Shown one piece after another: positions 57,800 through 64,000 of a stretch of 64,000 nt of DNA. The notes beneath the pieces were generated by a model. It did no database searches, was not told the origin of the DNA, and worked only from the letters and a program-made list of their open reading frames with translations. A program made the translations under genes and the position numbers. The first letter of the stretch is position 1. Every line of letters starts with the position of its first letter. The stretch covers positions 3,162,001 through 3,226,000 of the forward strand of contig NZ_CP013650.1 of the NCBI RefSeq assembly GCF_001466725.1, read 5' to 3'. The DNA comes from Lacimicrobium alkaliphilum. Its GTDB lineage: Bacteria > Pseudomonadota > Gammaproteobacteria > Enterobacterales > Alteromonadaceae.

Positions 57800-58963
57800 A
57801 TGCTGAGACTACCTATTACCCCCCGAGCCAACTGGAAACAAAAAGCCGCCGAGTTTGGCTTCCATTTCCATACCCTGTATGGCGAACCTTATTGGGATGA
57901 AAGCGCCTATTACCAGTTTTCCTTAAAGCAGATAGAAGAGGATCTCGAAGCGCCAAGCGAAGAGCTGCATCAGATGTGCCTTGAGGTGGTGGATAGGGTG
58001 GTCAGGGATGAGCAGTGGTTAAGGGCATTTTGTATTCCCGAAACCTTCTGGCAGCCGGTGGCCGATTCCTGGCATCGTAATGATCCCAGCCTCTATTCCA
58101 GGCTGGATCTTGCCTATCAGGGTAAGGGGCCGGCCAAACTCTATGAAAATAACGCCGATACCCCCACAAGTTTGTATGAATCCGGTTTCTGGCAGTGGTT
58201 GTGGCTGGAGGAGCAGGTAAACAAAGGATTAATCAGCAAAGGGGCTGATCAGTTTAACTCGCTGCAGGAAAAACTGGTTCAGCGCTTTAGCGAGATTGCT
58301 CATCATTATCAGATTAATCAGATGCACTTTGCCTGTTGCAAAGATACCGAGGAAGACCGCGGCACTGTGCAATACCTGCAGGATTGCGCCCGTGAAGCCG
58401 GGCTCACCGATGATTTTGTGTATATAGAAGATATCGGCCTGGGTGAGTCGGGGCATTTTACCGATCTGAAAGACAGCGTCATTCACAGCCTGTTTAAACT
58501 CTACCCCTGGGAATTTATGCAGCAGGAAGAATTTGGCGAGCATATTAAAGGCGCCGAAGTGAACTGGCTGGAGCCTTTATGGAAGTCGGTACTTTCAAAC
58601 AAGGCCCTGTTGCCGATGCTGTGGAAGCTGTTTCCCGAACACCCTAATCTGCTGCCCTCCTGGTTTGAGCAGAATTTGCCGGCGAATTATCAGAATAAGC
58701 TGATAAAAAAACCCATCTTCTCCCGCGAAGGCGCTAATATCAGTCTGGTGGAAGGTGACCAGACTCTTTTGGAGAGCGATGGCCCCTATGGCGAAGAAGG
58801 CTTTATTTACCAGGCCTGGTATCCCCTGCCCCGCTTTGGCAATAACCATACCCTGATCGGATCCTGGCTGGTAAATGACAAGGCGGCGGGTATTTCTGTC
58901 AGGGAAGATAACGGCCCGATTACCCAGGATATGTCCCGCTATCTGCCCCATGTAATTTTATGA
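57800..58963 (+). CDS. yjfC: YjfC-like glutathionylspermidine synthase-type ATP-grasp protein
   Basis: A 387-residue protein like the ligase half of glutathionylspermidine synthase, without the amidase domain. It starts LRLPITPRANWKQKAAEFGF; ATP-grasp segments include KLYENNADTPTSLYESG and KPIFSREGANISLV, then a terminal GSWLVNDKAAGISVRED. It probably joins an amine or amino acid to a carboxylate using ATP, but the substrate of the YjfC/YgiC branch is unknown. It closes the yjf series and follows a repeat. Confidence 0.9.
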   Translation: MLRLPITPRANWKQKAAEFGFHFHTLYGEPYWDESAYYQFSLKQIEEDLEAPSEELHQMCLEVVDRVVRDEQWLRAFCIPETFWQPVADSWHRNDPSLYSRLDLAYQGKGPAKLYENNADTPTSLYESGFWQWLWLEEQVNKGLISKGADQFNSLQEKLVQRFSEIAHHYQINQMHFACCKDTEEDRGTVQYLQDCAREAGLTDDFVYIEDIGLGESGHFTDLKDSVIHSLFKLYPWEFMQQEEFGEHIKGAEVNWLEPLWKSVLSNKALLPMLWKLFPEHPNLLPSWFEQNLPANYQNKLIKKPIFSREGANISLVEGDQTLLESDGPYGEEGFIYQAWYPLPRFGNNHTLIGSWLVNDKAAGISVREDNGPITQDMSRYLPHVIL

Positions 58964-58990
58964 GGAGAGTGAGGAGTGAGGCAAGCATAG

Positions 58991-59545
58991 ATGCTTAAAA
59001 ATCAGTTTAAAATAACCCTCTGGCTGCTGGGACTGTTTGTGGTGGTAGAAATCATCAATCTGCTAAGCGGTCGCAGCCTGAATCAGTTTGGTCTGTTGCC
59101 CAGAGAAGTGCAGTCGCTACCCGGCGTACTCACAGCACCTTTTTTACATGGCAACCTTGGCCATTTTCTGTCGAATATTATTCCTCTGGCTATCTTCAGC
59201 TTGCTGATGCTCGAGTATGGCGCGCGCCGCGCACTGTTGGTTAACCTTTGGATTATCCTGATGTCAGGGATACTGGTCTGGATATTAGGCCGTTATGCCC
59301 TGCATATCGGTGCCAGCGGCCTGATCTATGGCCAGTTTGGTTTTCTGTTGCTGGCCGGCTTCTATCATCGCCATATTATTAAGATCCTGATTTCTCTGGG
59401 TGTCGGTGTAGTGTATGGCTCAATGATCTTCGGCGTATTGCCCGGCCGGGCTTTTATTTCCTGGGAGTTTCACCTGTTTGGCTTTATCGCCGGACTGCTG
59501 GCGGCCCATTATTTTAATGGCCGTAAGCGCGACAAAACCCATTAG
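58991..59545 (+). CDS. Rhomboid-family intramembrane serine protease
   Basis: A 184-residue protein with about six helices. The HxxxxHxxxN element is His53, His58 and Asn62 (HGNLGHFLSN), the catalytic Ser is Ser109 in GASGLIYG and the His is His161 in SWEFHLFGF, so the dyad is intact. It cuts membrane-embedded substrates. It starts 27 bases after yjfC and may belong to the same transcript. Substrate unknown. Confidence 0.9.
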   Translation: MLKNQFKITLWLLGLFVVVEIINLLSGRSLNQFGLLPREVQSLPGVLTAPFLHGNLGHFLSNIIPLAIFSLLMLEYGARRALLVNLWIILMSGILVWILGRYALHIGASGLIYGQFGFLLLAGFYHRHIIKILISLGVGVVYGSMIFGVLPGRAFISWEFHLFGFIAGLLAAHYFNGRKRDKTH

Positions 59546-59654
59546 GCTGGTAAAGACCCTGCGGTTAAGGCTAAAATTCGCCCCCTTAAGAGCATTATCG
59601 GGGTCATGGCGTTTGCCACGATCAGCACATTCTAATCAGTAAAGAGAGCATTTT

Positions 59655-60377
59655 ATGGGCAGAGCATTTGAAGTTCGCAAGGTTGCGATGGCCAAAACCC
59701 AGGCAGCAAAAAGCAAAGTGTATTCAAAGTACGGTAAAGAAATTTATGTGACCGCCAAAAATGGCGGGCCGGACCCGGACACCAACCTCTCCCTGCGCCG
59801 CCTGATCGAAAAAGCCAAAAAGGATCAGGTTCCAGCCCATGTGGTAGAAAAAGCCATAGAGAAAGCCAAAGGCGCCGGTGGTGAAGATTATTCCACTGCC
59901 CGCTACGAAGGCTATGGCCCCGGCGGCTGCATGGTGATCGTGGATTGCCTGACCGACAACAACAACCGCACTATTACCGAAGTGCGTAACTGCTTTACCA
60001 AAACCAATGCCAAAATCGGTGCACCCGGTGCAGTGATGCATATGTTTGAGCATCAGGCCATTTTCTCCTTCAAAGGTGATGATGATGAACCTGTGCTGGA
60101 AGCCCTGATGATGGCCGATGCCGATGTCACCGACATCGAAGTGGAAGACGGTATGGTGACAGTTTTTGCCCCACACACAGAATTCTACAAGGTCAAAACT
60201 GCTCTCAGTGATGCCTTTGATGATATTGAGTTTGATACCGAAGAGATTACCTTTGTACCTCAGACCACCACCACAGTCAGCGGCGACGATATCCCGCTGT
60301 TCGAGAAGTTTATCGACATGCTAAACGACTGTGATGATGTGCAGGACATTTATCATAATGCACAGTTGGATGAGTGA
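59655..60377 (+). CDS. yeeN: YebC/PmpR-family protein, YeeN type
   Basis: A 240-residue protein of the YebC/TACO1/PmpR family. N-terminal [20 protein letters not shown] differs from YebC (AGHSKW) and matches the YeeN branch; [20 protein letters not shown], the [20 protein letters not shown] segment and the acidic C-terminus are typical. Family members act in translation of difficult motifs such as polyproline, or were described as transcription regulators. Which applies here is unknown. Confidence 0.92.
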   Translation: MGRAFEVRKVAMAKTQAAKSKVYSKYGKEIYVTAKNGGPDPDTNLSLRRLIEKAKKDQVPAHVVEKAIEKAKGAGGEDYSTARYEGYGPGGCMVIVDCLTDNNNRTITEVRNCFTKTNAKIGAPGAVMHMFEHQAIFSFKGDDDEPVLEALMMADADVTDIEVEDGMVTVFAPHTEFYKVKTALSDAFDDIEFDTEEITFVPQTTTTVSGDDIPLFEKFIDMLNDCDDVQDIYHNAQLDE

Positions 60378-60404
60378 GGTGTAAGGTGTGAGGAGTAAAG
60401 TGTG

Positions 60405-60429
60405 TGTAGGTCGGAGTTTATTCCGACAT
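60405..60429. repeat. TGTAGGTCGG-type repeat, half unit
   Basis: TGTAGGTCGG followed by the hairpin GTCGGAGTTTATTCCGAC (60410-60427). Only one of the two hairpins of the full element remains. Confidence 0.7.
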
Positions 60430-60442
60430 ATGTGCCAGTGGC

Positions 60443-60521
60443 GTAGCCCGCGATAAAGCGCAGCGGAATCCGGGAGCTCGATAAACAATCCCCGTAATCC
60501 GCTTCGCTCCTTACAGGCTAC
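60443..60521. repeat. GCGCAGCGGAAT-type palindromic repeat (copy 2)
   Basis: GTAGCCCG...AAGCGCAGCGGAATCCGGG on the left and CCCGTAATCCGCTTCGCTCC...GGCTAC on the right form an imperfect inverted repeat. A fragment of the right half (CCGCTGCGCTCCTTGCAGGC) is also at about 45280-45305. Confidence 0.75.
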
Positions 60522-60540
60522 AGTTCTGCTGAACTCGCAA

Positions 60541-60720
60541 TTCACCTCAAAGACGTGGAGAGTATTAGTTTCTTATATTTCCAAAACCTCTGCGGCCCTG
60601 CGCCTCTGCGAGATCTTCAGTTTTTTCTTTGATTCGCAGAGACGCAGAGTGCGCAAAGTTTCAGGAACTGTGATACTGCCCTTCTCCGTGATCTCTGCGA
60701 CTCAGCGGTGAGAAATTCCC
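60541..60720. repeat. CACAGAG/CGCAGAG-type repeat cluster
   Basis: Units CTCTGCGGCCCTGCGCCTCT, TCGCAGAGACGCAGAGTGCG and TCTCCGTGATCTCTGCGACT alternate in both orientations. With the two repeats before it, this fills the 388-base gap between yeeN and the DCC gene; no gene is seen there. Confidence 0.7.
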
Positions 60721-60765
60721 TTTCGTGTGGCGGATGGAGAACGAAACACAAGGCGATAATCCAAT

Positions 60766-61140
60766 ATGAATACCCAATCCGACAATCACAGCATTCGCGT
60801 TTTTTATGACGCCGCCTGCCCTGGCTGTGTGAAAGACCGGGCCTGGTATGAAAAACGTGTGGGTCAGGGTGAACAGGTTCAGTGGCGGGATATCAATAGC
60901 TGCGAACAGGAGCTGAAAGCGCTTGGGATAGATCCCCACAGAGCAATGCTGGAATTACATGTGCAGGATGAAAATGGCCGTATCTGGCGGGAGCTGCCCG
61001 CTTACCAGATACTTCTGAGCCGTTTGCCCGGTTATCGCTGGTTGGCGTGGTTAATAGGCCTGCCGCTGATAAAACCCATACTGTCCTGGCTCTATCGTAA
61101 GTGGGTCCGCCGCCGATTAAAAAAAGAAGGCCGTTTGTAA
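60766..61140 (+). CDS. DCC-family (DUF393) thiol protein
   Basis: A 124-residue protein with the family motif DAACPGC (Cys18 and Cys21) after a first beta-strand, as in the DCC/DUF393 thioredoxin-like group, and a C-terminal hydrophobic helix (WLAWLIGLPLIKPILSWLY) followed by a basic tail. Probably a membrane-associated thiol-disulfide protein. Surrounded on both sides by repeat clusters, with no operon partner. Confidence 0.85.
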   Translation: MNTQSDNHSIRVFYDAACPGCVKDRAWYEKRVGQGEQVQWRDINSCEQELKALGIDPHRAMLELHVQDENGRIWRELPAYQILLSRLPGYRWLAWLIGLPLIKPILSWLYRKWVRRRLKKEGRL

Positions 61141-61159
61141 TCCTTTACGCCGTCATCCC

Positions 61160-61575
61160 TGATTCACCGCAGAGACGCAGAGGTAAAGAGCATTAAACCA
61201 CGAAACTCACGAAATAGTGGCCTACTGGATATGCAATTCATCGCAAAGATTCAGAGCGCGCGCAGCTTCAGGAACTGTAATACTGCTCTTCTCCGTGCTC
61301 TCTGCGACTCCGCGGTGAGAAATGCCTTTTTCTCCGGACTGTCCCTGTCCTACGCCCTGCGGGCCGCCATTAAACGGCTGGCGTTAAAAATCGCTCCAGG
61401 CGATTTTTTCGTGTCGTTCGTGGTAAAAAAGCATTGGGCAAACATCCTTGGCAGTCCAATAAATTGGACCCTACATGATATTGCTCTTCTTCCTGCTCTC
61501 TGCGCCCCCGCGCCTCTGCGTGAGCCTAAGCTTTCATTTTCTGATCTCGCAGAGTCGCTGAGACGCAGGGCAGGT
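61160..61575. repeat. Mosaic of CGCAGAG/CACAGAG-type repeats
   Basis: This 416-base stretch holds most of the 506-base gap before cheV. Units ACCGCAGAGACGCAGAGGT, AACCACGAAACTCACGAAAT, TCTCCGTGCTCTCTGCGACT, CGCGCCTCTGCGTGAG and TCTCGCAGAGTCGCTGAGAC occur in both orientations. A frame through it (61231-61581) looks like a chance reading of the repeats. Confidence 0.7.
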
Positions 61576-61646
61576 AAATAAGTTATCAGTTTGCAGTCGC
61601 TAAACAAACTGCATTCTGACTACTGAGAGCAGATAACTGACCAGAA

Positions 61647-62597
61647 CTATCCGCCATTTATCTTCTGACGCATCCGCTCCTGCGCCGCTACCACCAGCAG
61701 GTCGGGCTGAAATTTGGAGATAAACTTGTCACAGCCTACTTTTTCCACCATGGCGTTATTAAAACTGCCACTGAGGGAGGTATTCAGGGTGATAAACAGA
61801 TCACTCATTCTGGGGTCGGCGCGCACTTCGGCGGTTAGCCGGTAACCATCCATCTCCGGCATTTCCGCATCGGTAAACATCATCAGGATCTCGTCAGTGA
61901 CCTTCTTACCCTCATCGGCCCAGCTTTTTAACAGGTTCAGTGCCTGCAAGCCGTCACGGCACTCGAGTATTTCCAGATCCAGTTGCTTGAGGGTGTCACG
62001 GATCTGCGCACGGGCAGTGGAGGAATCATCCACAATCAGTACTTTATGCCCTTTAAGCTGCTCGGTAACCTCATCTTCAAGCAGCTCCTCAGAAATCTGC
62101 ACATCATAGAAAATAATCTCTGCCAGTACCTTTTCTACATCCACAATTTCAACGATCTCGCGTACACCCTCTTCCTCATTGTGAGTAATGGCGGTCAGGT
62201 AATTGTTCCGTCCCGCGCTGCTTGGCGGCGGCAAAATATCCCCCCAGGAGGTGTTAACAATGTTCATCACCTCACCGATTAAAAAGCCCTGCACCGAGCG
62301 GTTATATTCGGTAATAATCACATTTAAATCCGACTTATCCGGCTGTCTTTTACGAATACCAATTGCCTGAGCCAGGTCGATAATAGGTACGGACTTGCCC
62401 CGATAGTTGGTCACACCGCGCAGATTATGATGACTGCCGGGCATCTTATTCATGGCCGGTACCGGGATCACTTCCTTAACCTTAAACACATTGATCGCGA
62501 AAATCTGTCTGGAGCCGAGCCGGAACATTAAAAGTTCAAGACGGTTCTCCCCCACCAGCTTGGTACGTTGATCGACAGACGCGAGTATTTTTGACAT
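61647..62597 (-). CDS. cheV: Chemotaxis coupling protein CheV
   Basis: A 316-residue protein: N-terminal CheW-like domain (about 15-165; LLMFRLGSRQIFAINVFKVK, LRGVTNYRGKSVPIIDLAQA) and C-terminal receiver domain (about 180-305) with HKVLIVDDSSTARAQIRDTL and the phospho-acceptor Asp in MMFTDAEMPEMDG. It couples receptors to CheA and its activity is tuned by phosphorylation. A lone chemotaxis gene; the nearest receptor is the MCP at 51.4 kb. Confidence 0.96.
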   Translation of the reverse strand: MSKILASVDQRTKLVGENRLELLMFRLGSRQIFAINVFKVKEVIPVPAMNKMPGSHHNLRGVTNYRGKSVPIIDLAQAIGIRKRQPDKSDLNVIITEYNRSVQGFLIGEVMNIVNTSWGDILPPPSSAGRNNYLTAITHNEEEGVREIVEIVDVEKVLAEIIFYDVQISEELLEDEVTEQLKGHKVLIVDDSSTARAQIRDTLKQLDLEILECRDGLQALNLLKSWADEGKKVTDEILMMFTDAEMPEMDGYRLTAEVRADPRMSDLFITLNTSLSGSFNNAMVEKVGCDKFISKFQPDLLVVAAQERMRQKINGG

Positions 62598-62751
62598 GAC
62601 TTCGGTTCCTACTAAGGTGTAAAGCTAGCATAGCAAATCAGCACTGCTCTCACACCCGGATACTTTTTTATGGCCAGGCAAAAACCTCCGGAAGGATTTT
62701 TACCAGCCTGGGTAGCTGTGAAGGGCGCAGAGCAGCCAGAAATACCGAAAT

Positions 62752-62786
62752 AAAAAAGCCAGTCAGGTGCTCTGACTGGCTTTTTT
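62752..62786 (-). terminator. Intrinsic terminator of aceA
   Basis: AAAAAAGCCAGTCAG (62752-62766) and CTGACTGGCTTTTTT (62772-62786) pair perfectly around GTGCT. On the minus strand a six-T run follows. It lies 22 bases beyond the aceA stop. Confidence 0.9.
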
Positions 62787-62808
62787 CAATAACCCCTTTG
62801 AGAGCTGT

Positions 62809-64000
62809 TTAGCCAAACTGATTCATGGTGTTATTGTCACCGGAGGCCTTCAGCGCCTGCTCACCGCTGAAATACTCCTTATGATCGTCACCAAGGTTAG
62901 AGCCTGCCATATCCTGGTGTTTAACACAGGCCAGCCCCTCGCGGATTTCGCGACGCTGAACCCCTTCCACGTACGCCAGCATGCCCTGGTCACCGAAGTA
63001 TCCTTTAGCCAGATTATCCGTCGACAAGGCCGCAGTGTGATAAGTAGGCAGGGTAATCAGATGATGGAAGATACCCGCCTCTCTGGCCGCATCAGCCTGG
63101 AAGCTGCGAATCCTGGCATCGGCTTCCTGCGCCAGCTCTGATAAGTCGTATTCAATGCTCATCAGATTCTCTCTGTTATAAGCGCTGACATCTTTACCCT
63201 GCTCGCTCCAGGCATCGAAGATCTGCTGGCGGAAGCTTAGGGTCCAGTTGAATGACGGCGAGTTGTTATACACCAGTTTGGCATTAGGTACTGCCTCGCG
63301 GATGCGGTTGACCATACCGGCAATCTGACCGATATGCGGCTTTTCGGTCTCAATCCACAACAGGTCGGCACCGTTTTGCAAACTGGTGATGCAATCCAGC
63401 ACCACGCGATCTTCACCACTGCCGGCTTTGAATTTATACAGGCCATTGGGCAGACGCACAGGCTTAACCAGCTTACCATCGATCTTCATGGCGGTGTCGC
63501 CCTCGGCCAGATCCTCGACGCCATTTACCGGCGTGGTTTCCAGAAAAGCGGTATATTGTGACGCCAGATCGCCCGGCTCTTTCGATACAGGTACCTTTTG
63601 CGTCAGACCGGCGCCCAGTGAGTCGGTACGGGCCACAATCACGCCCTCTTCCACTCCCAGTTCCAGAAAGGCATAACGCACGGCGTTTATCTTGGCCAGG
63701 AAATCTTCATGGGGCACCGTCACTTTACCGTCCTGGTGACCACACTGCTTGGCATCGGAAACCTGATTTTCTATCTGAATACAGCAGGCGCCGGCTTCGA
63801 TCATCTTCTTCGCCAGCAGATAGGTGGCTTCTTCATTACCAAAACCGGCGTCGATATCGGCAATAATGGGCACTACGTGGGTCTGATAGTTATCGATCTC
63901 ACGCTGAATTCCCTGGGCTTTAACCATATCACCTGCTGCATTGGCCTGATCCAGCGCCTGGAAAAGATGTCCCAGCTCGCGGGCATCGGCCTGGCGCAGG
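62809..64000 (-). CDS. aceA: Isocitrate lyase, long form (5' part outside window)
   Basis: About 396 C-terminal residues are present; the frame stays open to base 64000, where LRQADARELGHLFQALDQAN continues upstream, so the ATG at 63927 is internal. The active-site segment is AKQCGHQDGKVTVPHEDFLA, with VARTDSLGAGLT, WIETEKPHIGQI and NNSPSFNWTLSF, matching the about 530-residue Pseudomonas-type isocitrate lyases rather than the 434-residue E. coli form. It splits isocitrate to glyoxylate and succinate in the glyoxylate shunt, allowing growth on acetate or fatty acids. A terminator follows. Confidence 0.95.
   Translation of the reverse strand, partial: LRQADARELGHLFQALDQANAAGDMVKAQGIQREIDNYQTHVVPIIADIDAGFGNEEATYLLAKKMIEAGACCIQIENQVSDAKQCGHQDGKVTVPHEDFLAKINAVRYAFLELGVEEGVIVARTDSLGAGLTQKVPVSKEPGDLASQYTAFLETTPVNGVEDLAEGDTAMKIDGKLVKPVRLPNGLYKFKAGSGEDRVVLDCITSLQNGADLLWIETEKPHIGQIAGMVNRIREAVPNAKLVYNNSPSFNWTLSFRQQIFDAWSEQGKDVSAYNRENLMSIEYDLSELAQEADARIRSFQADAAREAGIFHHLITLPTYHTAALSTDNLAKGYFGDQGMLAYVEGVQRREIREGLACVKHQDMAGSNLGDDHKEYFSGEQALKASGDNNTMNQFG

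Noticed and set aside
60321..60545. A minus-strand frame overlapping the end of yeeN
   Set aside because: Its sequence is the translation of REP-like repeats, a common cause of false genes.
61231..61581. A 116-residue plus-strand frame
   Set aside because: It runs through CGCAGAG-type repeats and reads their complement; there is no ribosome site and no protein-like pattern.

Overview
The window reads as chromosome of a gammaproteobacterium, most likely a marine Alteromonadales/Alteromonadaceae-like organism. This is inferred from the conserved order der-bamB-yfgM-hisS-ispG-rodZ-pilW-rlmN-ndk and cysE-trmJ-suhB-secFD-yajC-tgt-queA, from CheV/MCP/diguanylate cyclase genes, a PEP-CTERM protein and a long-form isocitrate lyase. 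There is no rRNA, no complete tRNA and no CRISPR array.

Region 1 (1-6138) is the right end of an integrated island. It is visibly AT-rich and carries a KAP-type P-loop NTPase, a BRCT-domain protein and a truncated unknown protein in one direction, then a 58-residue zinc-ribbon protein, a Rap1a/Tai-like secreted protein, a PEP-CTERM protein and a tyrosine integrase. It ends in a 46-base copy of the 3' half of a tRNA-Ile(CAU) gene, the probable attachment-site scar.

Region 2 (6321-19437) is an accessory/regulatory stretch: a membrane diguanylate cyclase, two AraC-type regulators (one membrane-bound), a DUF2306 membrane protein, a CueR-CopA copper module with a MerR-type 19-bp-spacer promoter, an AhpD-like protein, a LysR regulator, small exported proteins and an SDR.

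Region 3 (19722-33742) holds a pair of M16 peptidases (one catalytic, one without the zinc motif), an xseA gene broken by a one-base deletion, a SixA-like phosphatase, and the housekeeping run der to rlmN.

Region 4 (33879-45126) is the most informative. At the place where iscRSUA-hscBA-fdx usually lies between cysE/trmJ and ndk, only iscR and iscS remain. The rest is replaced by an oppositely oriented sufBCDSATE operon. IscS lacks the C-terminal tail that contacts IscU in E. coli. Type-1 IscR operators are visible both upstream of iscR (tandem) and overlapping a sigma-70 promoter upstream of sufB. The simplest reading is that SUF has become the housekeeping Fe-S system under IscR feedback, with IscS kept as a sulfur donor for other pathways.

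Region 5 (45512-64000) holds secF/secD/yajC/tgt/queA, an MCP, a yjfIJKLMC-type PspA/IM30 envelope-stress operon with an inserted potassium channel, a rhomboid protease, a YeeN-type YebC protein, a DCC-family thiol protein, cheV and the 3' part of aceA. Intergenic gaps here and at 19.4-19.7 kb and 40.7 kb are filled by at least three families of short interspersed palindromic repeats.
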